Assembly (NCBI GenBank): GCA_033220425.1
Contig: CM065649.1
Coordinates: 3,348,001 to 3,412,000, forward strand
DNA length: 64,000 nucleotides
Source: Lepraria neglecta
Lineage: Eukaryota > Ascomycota > Lecanoromycetes > Lecanorales > Stereocaulaceae
Direction: 5' to 3'
The first letter of the stretch is position 1. Each line of letters begins with the position of its first letter. Of the stretch, positions 22,496 to 35,217 are shown piece after piece. The notes beneath the pieces are model-generated. The model had not been told where the DNA came from. It ran no database searches and saw nothing but the letters and a program-made list of their open reading frames with translations. The translations under genes and the position numbers were made by a program.

Positions 22496-25400
22496 CTTTG
22501 AACACCCTAAGGGATAAGTTCTTTAATAACTTCAGGTAGAAACCCTACCCTAAGTACCTTAATAGTTACTAGCTAGAGATACTATACTATAGACGAAGGA
22601 TCTAGAAAAAGGATCAAGGTTATAGTACTAGACCTATACTATAGAGATAGGGACAAGCTTAAGCCATAGCTTACGCAAGTATAACTATACCTTCTATTCC
22701 AGGGAGACTTGCTCCTAGTAACTAGATATACTACCTTTACTATATTATACCTATAAGGACGGGCCTAAAAGTGGGTCGAACCTTTCCTAAAGAAGTATAT
22801 AGAAGATAACGATAAAGACGGCGACATTAAGTTATAGATAGAAAGTATACTAAAGTTTATAGTTAAAATCCGCCGTATATTCAGACCTTCTAATAAGGTA
22901 AACGTAGTAATACGTATTATCTAGTATATAAAGTAGAAGAAGTTAGCGTTAGAGTTTTCAACTTAGTTTTAAATATATACTACTAAAATAGGCTAGGATA
23001 ATAATACGCTAATAATAATATATCGTCGAGGCCTTAAAGATAATATTAAAGATAAGCTTATAAGATTCGGAGGAGTAATTAATACTCTAGACGGACTTAT
23101 TAAAAATACGATCGAGATTAATAATAAGCTATTCAAATAATCTATAGAGAAGCGGTATAACGGAGGAGTTAGCGGAACCCGATATAAGGGATTCTTTTCG
23201 AAAACAAGGAATTACTAATAGGACTATAGGGAACGAAATACTTACTATAGTATAGTACTAATAGAAATTAACTTTATATAGATAGGAAAGAAGAAAGGAA
23301 ACTTTAAAGGGAAAAAGTAGTACGGGGGAAAGAAAGTAATTACTTAATATAGCTATAGTAAACTAGGCTATATAGCTAGAGACTACAGGTCGAAGAATAT
23401 AGTATATCGACCGCAGATTAATATAATAGAAGGAGGACCTCTAGATAATAAGGAAGACTCCGAAGAAATATAGTAAATATATAATAAAGAGGAATTCAAT
23501 CAGGATTTAGAAGATAATACCTTTGAATCGGAATTTAATAAGGAAGTATAGAGATATTATTATAGGGATAGTAATAGATCTTAATAATATAAGACGGATT
23601 AGGAATAGCGGAAAGCTAGTCTAGAGAGACTAGTATCGATACCCGAACCTGGATCTACTATATCCCAAGTAGAAGGAAAATTACTAGAAACTAGAAAACC
23701 TTAATCGGATAAAGATAAATATAAACTTTTCGACGAAATTGAAGGGAAAGTATAAGGTATACTAAAAGAGTAATTATCTATAAAACCCGGATAGGAAGAA
23801 CCTATACGAGACTATCGATATAATAGGGAATATTAGTAATATAGCGAGATTCTATATACTGAATATATATTACCCGATTATTTAGTATATAGGGAAGAAA
23901 GAGGCCGTCTAGCGAAAGAATAAATAGTACCTCTACTAAAGAGGACTCCTTATAGAGAGACTTAGTAGTATAAGTATAAGGAAGATAGATACTAATAGTA
24001 TCTTATAAGTAAAAGGAAGTATTAATACTTCCTATACTTTATAGACAAGTAGGAAAAGGAAAGAAATAACTTACTTAGAGTCTTTAAGAGAGGAGCTTAT
24101 AATCAAGTACTATAGTATAGCTACTTATACAACGAATATATTCCGTATAAGGGTATAAAGGAAGTATATAGATTCCTACTATCGCAGGGAAAAGACTAAT
24201 CTCTTATACTACAGAGAAGTATAAGGAGATTAATACGTTATTCTCTAAACAACAATTGTGTTCCGCCTAGTACTACACTTATATTATTATACTAGTGAAT
24301 ATCGATAGATAGCGGACTATAGCGATAATAGATAGCGGAGCTACAGGAAATTTCATCTTAAGGAACTTAGTAGACTCAAGCGGCCTACCTACCCGAAAGA
24401 AGAAATTATCCTACGAGCTACGCCTAGCCGATAGGTTAGTATTCTTAATAGGAAAAGTAGAGGAGGAGATATACTCCCTACTAGTAATAATTTAGTAATA
24501 CTACAAGGAGATTATATTCGATATAGTTAGGATAGCTACTTATAATATTATTTTAGGAATACCTTAGTTAAATAAATATAACCTAGAAATTAACTAGAAG
24601 ATAAAAGTACTTAAATTCAGATAATCTAGAAATATTACTAGTATTAGACCTATTAGTTAATAGTAGACGATAATAGATAAGAGAAAGAACCGAAGACCGG
24701 TTAAAGTATATATTACTTTATTCTTAAATAGTAAGAGTAACTTCTAAGAGAGAAGGCTTAACTCCTTAGTTACTAGTAAGGGTTAGTAGGATACTAAAGA
24801 GAGAGCTATTAAAGGGAAAGACGAACCTTCTATAATCCCTCAGGAATATAAATAGTAGGTATACCTATTTAAGGAAGAGACGAGTATAAAAGCGTTACCT
24901 AAGTACTAACTATAGGATTATAAGATCGAACTCGAACCTAGTAAGGCGCTAATATTTAGACCTATCTATATATTATCGGAAAAGGAACTTACTATACTTC
25001 GTAGGTATATCGATAAGAACCTTAAGAAAGGATATATTCGGGAATCTAAATTACTAGTAGGTTATCTAATCCTCTTCGCGCTAAAGAAGGACAGAAGCTT
25101 AAGACTATATATCGACTATCGAAAGTTAAATGATATTACTATTAAAAATCGTTACCCTTTACTAAATATTAGCGAGCTATAGGATCGGCTTAGTAAGGCA
25201 AAGATATTTACAAAACTAGACCTTAGAGGCGTATATAATCTAATCTAGATAAAAGAAGGCGAAGAATAGAAAACTACCTTCCGGACCAGATATAGCTACT
25301 ATAAGTACCTAGTAATACCGTTTAGACTTACTAACGTACTAGTAACCTACTAAGTACTTATTAATAATATTATACGAGTATACTTAGATCGAATAGCGAT

Positions 25401-27719
25401 AGCGTACCTTAATAATATCTTAATTTACTCTAAGAATAAGGAAGAATATATTAAGTATATATAGGATATTATCGAATACCTATTATAAGCGGGACTTCTC
25501 CTTAAACTAGAAAAGTATAAGTTTTATAGGGACTCTATTAAGTTCCTAGGATTTATAGTTAGTATAAAAGGTATTAGTATAAGCCTAGAAAAGATTAAAG
25601 CTATAGCGGAATAGCCTATACTATAGAATATCAAAGTAGTATAAAGTTTCTTAGGATTTGCTAACTTTAATAGGAAATTTATCGAAGGCTACTTAAAGAA
25701 AGTACTTCTACTTATAGATATTACTAAAAAAGGATATAGGATTTATATAGGGATATAAATAATAGAAGTCGTTTAATACGTTAAAGAAAGTATATATAGA
25801 TCCTCTAGTACTCTATACCTTTTAAGCTAACGAACCGGCTTATATTAAAATAGATACCTCGGATCTTATAATAGGAGTATACCTTTATTAAATAAAGGAC
25901 TAAAAGTAGTATCTAGTTACCTACTTTTTAAGAAAGATATTAGTAGTAGAATAAAACTACGATATATACGATAAAGAACTACTTACTATAGTATATATAC
26001 TTTAAAATTAGAGAGTATATATAGAAAGCTACTCGGACTTAACTATCTTTATAGATTATAAGAATCTTCTTAATTTTATAATAATAAAAGAGTTAAATAG
26101 AAGATAAGTTAGATAGTTAGAACTACTTAGATAATATAAGTTTAAGATAACCTATACCCTAGGGAAAGATAATAGTCGAGTAGATATACTTAGTAGGCGG
26201 TCGGACTATATAGAAGAAAAGAATATTATAGAACGACTAATCCTAAAACGAGAAGCCGACGGATTATTAGTACTATATTAGGTATTAGTAATAACCCTTC
26301 GTATATCGGGACCCGATACGACTAATAGGATCGTAAAGGCCTACGATAACGATATATTCGCAACAAGACTACAATAGGATTAACTAGATTCGGTATTACT
26401 TAGATATTAGGAAAAAACTTACTTGCCTAATATATATATTAAAGAAGTAATTAGAGATTACTACGATAACCCTTTATAAGGTTACCCTAGAGTATCTAAG
26501 ACTATAGAACTCTTAGGACGAGGATACGCAGCGCCGAAACTTCGGATACATATCGAATAATATATTAAAGAATATATTTAATACTAGTAGAATAAGTCTA
26601 TATAATATACTAAGTACGGGCAAATATAGTTTGCCCTAGTACTAGAATTACTATAGGATAATATTATAATAGACTTTATAGTTAAACTACTACCTTTAAA
26701 GGACCCGGCTATATAGGATACCTTTGATTTAATTATAGTTATAGTAGATAAACTAATAAAGTATATAATTATAATACTATTCAAGGAGATATATAAAGCG
26801 GATTAATTAGCCTTTATATTACTCGATAAGTTAATAAGGGATTATAGTATACCTAAGTCGATAATATCCGATAGAGATAAGTTATTTACTTCTAACTATT
26901 AGAAAACGCTAATCGTAGTAATTAGAACTAAACTTCGGATATTAACTATATACTATCTATAGACTAATAGATAAACGGAATATATAAACTAAATAATAGA
27001 AGTATACCTAAGATACTATATAAACCTAAAATAAGATAACTAGGTTTTACTACTTCTAATAGTATAACTAGTATATAATAATAAGAGGTTAGATACGACA
27101 GGTCTAATACTATTCTTTACTAACTACGGAAAGAATATAAATATATTTCTATAACCTAGGGAAGGACCTAATATAGAAAAAGCCTTAGTTAAGGTAGAAG
27201 AGCTAAAGAATTTATATAAGGAGATATAAAGGACGATTAAAAGCTTAAATAATAAGTTAAAGGGGCAGGTTAATAATAAAAGAAAGAATATTCCTTAGCT
27301 TAAAGAGGGGGATAAAGTATACCTTCTAATAAAAAATATAAAGACGACGAGACTAAGTAAGAAACTAGATTATATTAAGATCGGACTATTCTTAATTAAG
27401 AAGGTAAAGGGGACTATTAACTATAAACTCGAGCTTCTACCTAATACTAAAGTATATCCGGTATTCTATATCTTACTTCTGGAGCTAGTAGACTTAAATA
27501 TACTACTCTAAGAAATATTCTATTATAATATTAAGGAAGAAATAGAGTATAAGGTTAAGAGGATCCTAGATAGAAGAAATTAGTTCTATCTGGTTAAATA
27601 GAGAGGGTATAACGAAACGGAAAGTACCTAGGAACCTCTTAGGAACCTTGCGGGGAACTATAGGGAACGCCTATAAGAGTTTTATCGGAGATAAGAGAAG
27701 ACTAGTCGAAGCTCTTAGG

Positions 27720-28214
27720 GACTTCTATCCTATCGGGGAGATCGAACTACTCAGACGAGACGTTGAATATCAAGTTACCAGGAGACTTAGGGGCGGTACG
27801 TTAGTCCTCCTCTAATTCCTTTATATTCTGTAGTTCTCGGTCTACTATATTCTTCTTCTCCTTCTCGACGGAATTTAACTATACCTGAAGGCGTACTAAT
27901 TTTATAAGCGCATCAGTGACTTCCTCGCGTAATTCGTTATATCGTTTTTTAACACGACGTATTTCAAGGGGCGACACTATAAGGTTATACTTCCGGCCAC
28001 TAGTAATATAACTCGAACATCTATCGGAATTAGTACCTATAAGATACTATTTGCTATTGGTAACGTATCGGGAGCAAGGTCGTATAACGAAGTCGGAAAG
28101 TTTACAGGCCAGCTCCTTCGAACGGATGGCTGGGTTAGATAATTATTTAGTACGAATAGGTGGTATAAAGGATGGATGGTTTCTCGGGACGAGAAATCTG
28201 GAGGGGGGAGTTAG
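27720..28214 (-). other. Antisense coding-like segment between pol and 3' LTR, copy 2
   Basis: Homologous in position and sequence to 19165-19690 of copy 1 and likewise less damaged than pol. It ends at a G-rich purine tract before the 3' LTR. Confidence 0.4.
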
Positions 28215-28627
28215 TGTTAGAACCAGAGGGTTCTGACAGGACTGTCGCGAAGGACGTATAACTTCGGGCAGGACAGGCAAGTAAAGCGATGATCGCAGTG
28301 ATCGCAGTGCAAGCAATACTATCAGGAATGATAATCGTAATGATCGCAGTGCGAGCAATACTATCAAGAGTGCTTGGCAGGATTTCTTGTATCTATATAT
28401 ACGGGGCTCTGCCCACTGTTTAGAACAGCGTGTTCAACTTGGTTAATCTTCCTGGTACTCCTTGCACTATACTTTACTAGTTATCAACATAGAACGCATT
28501 GATTACCTACAACCACGAAGACTGCCATTCTACCTGAGTGACTCCTCTCCTACAGAAGCATAAGACGCACGCAACCCATACCTGGTTATCGCACCGTTAG
28601 GTAAACGACCAGACGTGGGTCGTAACA
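28215..28627 (+). repeat. 3' LTR, Gypsy copy 2
   Basis: 413 bp, same length as the 5' LTR but with far fewer RIP-type changes. Confidence 0.88.
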
Positions 28628-28632
28628 CGACG

Positions 28633-29039
28633 GTGACTATATAACTTATAGACTTAATAGCGATCCTAGTAATCGCGCTGGTCCTTTAGCGCCGCTAGGC
28701 GGTATTCTAACTTGCGAATTTAATCATAGTAACTAGGAGGAGATATTTCGTCGATGAGGCTTAGGCTGATAGTTCCCGAAGAGGTAGCAGATACCTGTAA
28801 TTCGAGGGGGGGGGGTATAGTATCCCTCCGAGTAGCTGTTTTAGCTTATTTGCGGTTCTTGGAGGAGGTCTTAGGGGCCGTCTTGGAGGCTTTCTTAGAG
28901 GTAGCTAATTGACGTATAGCGACGGCTATAACTAGATAATACTGAGGTGTTTATACTTAGAAAGAGGGGGGAAGAATATAAGTATAGATGGGATAAAAGG
29001 ATAGATGGACTAATATATATATAGGCTTAATTACTGTAA
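28633..29039 (-). mobile_element. Outer element, 5' coding part
   Basis: Minus-strand remnant with a basic low-complexity stretch (KKASKTAPKTSSKNRK), an uninterrupted run of ten G (28806-28815) and proline-rich flanks. It probably starts the first open frame of the Ngaro-like element. Confidence 0.5.
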
Positions 29040-29219
29040 AAAGAACTACTATAGCTCTAAAAGAGATAAACTCGACTGAAGAGCTAACTGCTGGTGGGAT
29101 GCTTATATAAATAGTGCTCTCAGGAAGCACGGATCTCTCGCTATGGTCCATGGTCATAGCGTATGGCTGAAACCGCATCTGATCATGAGACACACTAACC
29201 CACAGTCCCACTGTAGCGA
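29040..29219 (-). repeat. Split direct repeat A1
   Basis: 180 bp at the right edge of the nest, the 5' terminus of the outer element. It matches A2 (11953-12132) and is much less RIP-mutated than A2. Confidence 0.78.
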
Positions 29220-30270
29220 GTTGTCTAGTCCTGGAAATTTCGATGGTAACGAGCAGAACTGAGGTACGTGGCGGATCATAGATAAACGTCTCTCCCAACT
29301 TTGACTTCAAGAGAGATCCAAATGGCTCTGAAGTTGCGTAAGCAAACGCAGAAAGAACTAGGAGAGCGGGTGTATATAGCTACTTCGTGGACGATCGTAT
29401 AATGAAGAGACATGGACAAGGCGGAGAGGGATTGACTGGCTCACCATGTGGGGAAGGCATAAATGTGCGGATCGTTGATCCTATTCACACAACTCTATAC
29501 ATTATATTTACATTCAGTCCTATGGCTCCCGAGGTACAAGTCTTGTTTGAAGTCAAGAGCAGTCGACAATCAACATAATTATTGAGCCAGGCATTTACGG
29601 CTCACTTTCTGCAATCTATCATTCGACAGCTGAAAGCGATGTTTTCTCTTTTGGGGAAAACGAGTTTGTTTTTGGCCCAAGCTAATACCTTTGTAGTCGG
29701 AGAGTAAACACCCGTAAATGTTCTCGACAGTCCGAATTCCATTGGATGGGCGAAGAGAACTTTCGGAGGCAAGAAAAATCTTCATCCTCGATGACGCAAG
29801 TGATATCTGCGATATTGACCTGAACATGGGAGCTTATTATTGAATACGTACTACCCTGTCGGTGATGAGCCTGGGTGAAAACATCTTTGAATCCCCTCGT
29901 AGTATGCTAGCGGTCAAGGCCGAGGAGGTTGTGCCGCTTCTCAATACGAGGTTTAATAGTAATTATGATGGTAGCGCAGTGGCACGAAACTGTGAGAGCT
30001 TGGGCCAGTAAGAGGGTAGATCTGAAGGAGTTGTTCTCATTTGCCGGTCACGCGACTCTGGAGAAAACGGCAAAGATCGTCAGGCCTTCAAACTTGACCG
30101 CCTCTTTCTATGTTGTTCGGCGGACTAAGTTCACTGCTTCATGTGACTACTACAGCCTCCAAGTGCTGTTTAACGGGGTGTTACTGCGTGTAAGATATTC
30201 CCAGATGTTTTGATGAGCGTCGGCTGGGTCGCCAGGGTAGAGATCGCAATCTTCACCCGGTTGGTGAACG
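29220..30270 (+). pseudogene. Degenerate coding remnant, right half of the disrupted host locus
   Basis: Plus-strand frames with coding character broken by stops and shifts: FDFKRDPNGSEVA (about 29307), MAPEVQVLFEVKSS (about 29523), ARKIFILDDASDICDIDLN (about 29772) and SMLAVKAEEVVPLLNTRFN (about 29903). Stops in the last frame (TGA in a YY.IR context, TAA in Q-like contexts) are what RIP makes from TGG and CAA. I do not recognise the family. It is best explained as the continuation of 11192-11749. Confidence 0.4.
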
Positions 30271-30880
30271 CAACTTATTTATTAATAATAATGGGCTTGG
30301 AGCCGGAGAGAAGCGTCGTGGTTTCCCCACTCTGCATCTTGGGTCGCTGGGCTAGTGCTCAATCTTCATCTCAGATCTGTCTTACACTGCTCTGTTATAG
30401 TCACTTTAGGCTAATCTCTTGACTGTTTAGCCTTCTTCTGTCAGCTTCTCTTGCGTGAGTCATTATTCGTTGTTGACTTTATTGGGCATAATGAGAGGAG
30501 GCTCGAAAGGTGCTTTAGTACCCAAATACTGATCATAATTCGTAAAGCATTCGCACACATGATATTCGTAAATCGCAGTTTTCCCCACTGGACATGGCCT
30601 CGATTTTGCAAACTTCACAGCCTCCCTACATACTCTAATCTGATCCAACCAGTTGAAATGGTGCCCCAGCCCGCCGATCAAAGTACGCTGTTACTCGATG
30701 GAACCATATCCGCTTCGGTTTCCGAGAAAGTTACAAGGATCGGAAGCCGTTACTCCGAGAACATGATTTTCAAGCTTTCCATGCGGCAGCTCTGCCTGTG
30801 GTGGATAGGAAGAAGGTAGCAATAACTCCAGATATTTTAAAGGCCGTTGTATCATTATAGCTTTCATGTAAGCACCAGAT
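30271..30880. other. No supported gene
   Basis: About 600 bp of short unassigned frames between the host-locus remnant and the transcription factor gene. Confidence 0.5.
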
Positions 30881-30885
30881 GTATT

Positions 30886-32883
30886 CTAGGAGGCCGTCTC
30901 TATTAGACCTGGGCACTCCCACTTTTCCTCATGCAGATGCAGACTGGGACAATCAGGATCGAAATATGGCAGTCGAGCGTCCAGCCCTCTTCTCTTTATC
31001 TCCTCCACTCTCCGCCAGAGCGACTTGCAAGCTGAATTCCTCAGCGCTTTCGCCCATCCTATTCTATACAGCAACTGCTCAACACCCTCCCATGTCTCCA
31101 GCCCAGAAGCCGCCATAGCCCGCGCGATGCGCTCTGCGAACCACGTCTCCTCCTGGCTGTTGAGAGATAATATCCCCCCATCATCAATACCCACACAAGC
31201 CGCGAAAGATGTAGCTTCGCGCCGAGATCGACACAAGTGTGCTCTGCCCCTTGTATCATTCCTATCAATTGTCCTTTCAGCGTTTTTAGAACGCCGATCT
31301 TGGGGCTGAATTCGCGCAGGACGCAGTTGATGAAGATGAGGGAGCCGAGGCGGCAGGCTTCGAATAGGCAGTCGGTGGAGATTTTCATGGGGTCGCGAAG
31401 GGGTAGCAGGGAAAGTAGGCGATGTTCGATTGATGTACGGGTTTTGCTGAAGTCCATTATCTCTGCTGCGTTGATCCGGTTAGATGTGTTGGATGGTAAT
31501 TTGGTGTTGTGGTACGTCACTTGGCCGGTGAGATTGCGCATCTCGTGCATGGATCCGTAGAGTAAGGTCCACTCATCAGGGGTGGCCTCTTCTTGGCTTT
31601 GCATGTCGTTTTTGACTGTGATGGTGCTGGTACTGGGGTAGAGTTGGATGCTTTTGAGGAGAGCGCAGCAGGGCGTTGGTTTGAAGAAGGGACGGGATGC
31701 TAACATGGCAGAACAGAGCATGTCTTTCCTGGTTGAGACGCTCGTTAGTCTTCAAGTCAATTACGAGTGGAGGTAGCGCGCACCATGAGATGAACATATG
31801 GAGAACGCCGCTCCATCCTAGGCTATCTAAACCTCCTCGAAGATTGACCATCTTCGTCAGAGCTTCCATGTGGATCCTTATTTCCGAAAGGTTGCCCGTC
31901 ATGGTCTGTCCAGCGGTATCTATCAGTAATGTGTGCTACCATTGACTAGACCATTTGGCTCACCTCTATTGCAGCCAGCATAGCTACTGCCCCAATAGTA
32001 GAGTCAGTCGTGGCTTGGTCTGGACATTGAAGCCTCAGGTTGACCATGTATATTGTCTTGGACTTCTCTGACAATGTCCTAGGTTGGTTCCGACGTCCTC
32101 TAATGAAATCAAGGTGGACGGCAGCAAAGTTGGTGGTAGCTTGGAAGAGCATTGGGTCGGTCATTATGAATGGGATAAGTACTGTCCGCAAAGGGTTATC
32201 GTCTTTGCCGTTATCGATTGGAAGACATTTGCGAGCCATGATCGAGGTGACTTTGTAGGAGCATGATGTTTAGTAATTGTGGAGCTCCCGGAGCCTGCGA
32301 GAATTATTTCAATTACTTACAATGATCCAGTAGTTCTGAACGTCTCGACCATCCTGACATTGGGTACATATCGAATGGGTCTTTGTTGCCACCTCCTAAT
32401 ATTGATATGGGGCTGACATTTACGCTTGTATGTCTTGGAGATCGCTTAGGGACGGAGGAGGCTGAAGCATCTCGATGCGAGTCCCTCTCTTGCTTCCCCG
32501 GTGCCCTTACCCTTCCCAAGGGGACCGAAATGGCTTGAAATTCGACCAATTCTTGCTCCAATTCTCCTGGCCAACCACTGAAAGCCTCATGAAGCAACGC
32601 ATCATCTGTGTCGTCCCCAGGCTGTACCTCCCGGGTACCCGCAGGCGGCTGTAGGACTGACGGAAATTGCGTTGTGGGTGTGTTGTGTGATGTATGGTCA
32701 GTAGGCCACGCTTTGCCTTTGCTTCTGTCTCCGACGGTAATCGCGCATTGCATTTACACGGACTAGCTTCCTAAGATCTGCATCCTTGCCTTGTCTTGAT
32801 TCGCTAAGATTTACAAATTGCCATCCATCTTGGACATGGGGGCTAGAACTAGCCTTGGCCGATGCCAAGCGAGTGCCTGGCAT
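30886..32883 (-). CDS. Fungal-specific transcription factor (Fungal_trans_2 type), one frameshift in last exon
   Basis: There are five exons: 32883-32710, 32648-32321, 32250-31964, 31905-31784 and 31728-30886. Introns of 61, 70, 58 and 55 bp have GT/AG ends and consistent phases. The N-terminus has FVNLSE... and RVNAMRDYRRRQKQRQ, a short basic leader seen in PF11951 proteins that lack a zinc cluster. The middle shows ISILGGGNKDPFDMYP, LLDHFTSIMA, FIMTDPMLFQATTNFAA and IRIHMEALTKMVNLRGGLD, the family core. In the last exon the frame must change at a run of six C (31174-31179): upstream LVWVLMMGG and downstream ILSLNSQEETWFAERIARAM are in different frames, and one extra base in that run would join them. 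This could be a sequencing slip or a real loss-of-function. Start chosen at MPGTRL; an upstream in-frame ATG at 32955 is possible. Confidence 0.78.
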
Positions 32884-32955
32884 TGTGGATATTTGGTCAC
32901 TTGTTGCTTCGCGGTACGACAATAACTCGATATTCAAGTGAGGAATTTGTCCCAA

Positions 32956-33480
32956 TCAAGTTCAACAAGGTAGACAGAACAGCACAACTATACTACTTCA
33001 AACGAACGATGACTGAGATACGCAGACGAGTGGCAATCAAGCAGATATATTTCTCTCCCTTCGGAGAGAGACCCTTAGGAAGCTGTTGCTTCCAAGCAAA
33101 ACGTGAAGAATACCAACACATGTCTAATACAGCTTTCCAAGTCTTCTTCTGTTTTGTGATCCTTTAATAAGCTGACTGTAGATTAGTTCCTGCGCTGTAA
33201 GATCTAAGCTGACCTGTTGTTGCTGTTTCTCGGCTGTATTGTCCCCAAACAGACAATGCTCTTAGCGTTGAAAGCCGCCAAGAGACGCGGAGATATGCTT
33301 ATCTCCGCACAGGGGAACTTTGATAGAGCTTACAGAAAGGGGACATATGATAAGAAATTCCCAGAGTTGGGTTCTGCAGAAGTGGTGCCAGGATCCATAT
33401 TCTAGTCGATGAACCCCCTCCTCGGCCCTTGCCGATGCCAAACAAAAATTTCCTCCTAAGCCGCCCACATATCGCCTGCA
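32956..33480. other. Intergenic, no supported gene
   Basis: Only short frames. It lies between the divergent/adjacent 5' ends of the transcription factor and the 3' side of the next gene. Confidence 0.45.
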
Positions 33481-33518
33481 CTGCTGTGTATGGTTTCTGG
33501 ATCCATTATATGCTTACC

Positions 33519-34075
33519 TGAAGGATAGGAGAAGCTCGAACTCGCACTCGGAGAACTCGGCGCGTAAAGACTCTTCCAGGTCTTGATACTTAGAGTGTTC
33601 CGTTGAGCTGGGCTATGTCCTCTTCGGTCGAAGGTGTCTGAAGGATACGGTAATAAAGACTGATCATTGGGCGCTTAAAGTCATCATATAAGGTGAGATC
33701 AATGTCGTGTCTGTGCTCTCTGCTCAACGGACTGAGCTTGAGAAGCTCTTTATTGATGATTCGTAAGGGGCCGATGAGGTCTGATTGTGGCGTACGTGAT
33801 AGATTTGCGTGACGTACTTCTAACTCTTCGCAGGTCGGGGTTCGAAACTGTGATCGCAGTGGAAGGCTACAAAGGCTTGGTAGGACTTGCTGGTTGACGG
33901 CTGGGTAGTTGATAGCAGATAGGTATGCAATGCTGATGATATTAAGAACGAGCACAATTCCGACAAGGTACCCTAGTAGATAAAAAAGTTTGCGATTAAA
34001 GAAGCGAAAAAGTTCTGAAATGTCGCTGCCAATAAGGGAATGAGTTCCGATAACGGGAACAGGTTCCTCTATCAC
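33519..34075 (-). CDS. Hypothetical single-pass membrane protein, possible frameshift near 3' end
   Basis: Starts MIEEPVPVIG at 34075. Residues about 30-54 form one membrane segment (FYLLGYLVGIVLVLNIISIA), followed by a polar domain with CEELEVRHANLSR and KLSPLSREHRHDIDL. This frame stops at 33590 after AQLNGTL. The next frame over continues at once with KYQDLEESLRAEFSECEFEL up to a GTAAGC donor at about 33518, so either a one-base shift occurs near 33595 or the 3' gene structure differs. Family not recognised. Confidence 0.45.
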
Positions 34076-35200
34076 CCGATTAGTAAAATATCATTAACTC
34101 GCATTTGAATTAATGATGAGTTAATTGTTTTGGTGAGACGCTTTGTAGCCTACCTGTTCAAACTCTGTTAGATGGCATTTCCTCGACAGTTCTACTCTCT
34201 TTATTTCCGAGTTTACTTCTGCGGGATATAGTAGCCGAGTTATTTGTTTTGCGTTATTCAGAATTATAGTAAAGTTACGTCAGGATATCCCTTTAATAAT
34301 CGGCTGTAGGATTCTTTCACCGAAAACTTCGCGATTATCGCAGTAGAAAGGTTGCCCGTATTTAGAGGAAGATTTAAGTGAACTCGGACAAAGAAGTATT
34401 AAGTTCTTGTATAAACAAGATGAGATAATGGAAATCGGTATAATTTTTATTAAATACGGCTATGATCTTGATATAAGAACAAAGATGTGGTCTTTCAAAC
34501 ACCCGAAAAACTTGGCTTATATATACAGCCATTGTCCTTCATAAAGAAGACTGAAACCCTGCCTATTAGGGAAACCTCACGACCACCGCCAATCTCTGTT
34601 AGATTGGCCGTGCCATATTAAACAAAGGGCAGCTTAATATGAGGTCACGGTCTAAGATAATTCGCAATTATAGACTGAGATCATTTCGCGTGTCCATAAG
34701 ATGGTCCAAGAGTATAAGCGATCCTCTTTCGCTCGAGGCAAAACTTTCAACAGTATTTTTCTTGAGCTACGAAAAACGACGCTTGCCTTATTTAAATACC
34801 TTTCCCATCGCCTTTTTCTCTCCCTAGCTTACTAGAATTGATCCTGCTTATAGAGAATACTAACCGCTCTGACTGTGTCTTCGAAACGAGTAGTCTCGAG
34901 CAAATATTGACCTCTGGTAGACTGCCTCTTCCCCAACTTGCCTAGGCTTCTGCGGCTCCTTAAAGAGCTTAACGGAGACTTCAAGTGTAAGCTGACTGTT
35001 GGGAAAGCGCCACGGGTGCTGCCAGAACTCCGAGAGAAATACCATACGACAACGTAGTACAAAAAGAAATAGGTGACCGAACCTGCGACGTTGATCAGTA
35101 ACCTTCTCCTTTGATGGATCAGCTCCGCGAAGTACTCACCCACAGACTAACCCTAAACCTAATCCAAACCCAGCCAAGATAACGGAGGAAGCACCGACTC
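34076..35200. other. Intergenic, no supported gene
   Basis: AT-rich in parts. It has no coding frame with family character. A short imperfect telomere-like CCTAA string occurs near 35148-35167, too short to call. Confidence 0.5.
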
Positions 35201-35217
35201 TCGACCCGTATCATTTC

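Larger units (their letters stand above)
22083..28627 (+). mobile_element. Ty3/Gypsy chromovirus copy 2 (RIP-mutated fossil)
   Basis: 6,545 bp with 413-bp LTRs (22083-22495 and 28215-28627) and 5-bp duplication CGACG (22078-22082 and 28628-28632). The interior is closely similar to copy 1 over gag, protease, RT/RNase H, integrase and chromodomain, but the LTR starts differ strongly in the first 180 bp, so the two are sister subfamilies. It was inserted in the same outer element at an independent site. Heavily RIP-mutated and dead. Confidence 0.9.
11750..29219 (-). mobile_element. Ngaro/DIRS-like tyrosine-recombinase retroelement (fossil), carrying two nested Gypsy elements
   Basis: Read on the minus strand, the order is: repeat A1 (29219-29040), a low-complexity basic N-terminal region (29039-28633), a reverse transcriptase with the YLDDF box (about 20594-20580) followed by the block with LPLDKLDR and GRAFLRR, then a tyrosine-recombinase-like region (about 13150-12700), then B1 (12262-12133), A2 (12132-11953) and B2 (11879-11750). 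A1-coding-B1-A2-B2 split direct repeats plus RT and tyrosine recombinase are the hallmarks of Ngaro-type DIRS elements. Without the two nested Gypsy elements it would be about 4.5 kb, in the usual range. It is RIP-mutated throughout and cannot be active. No target duplication was seen, as expected for recombinase-mediated insertion. Confidence 0.78.

Noticed and set aside
35148-35167. Telomere-like CCTAA string
   Set aside because: Only two or three imperfect units; could be chance.
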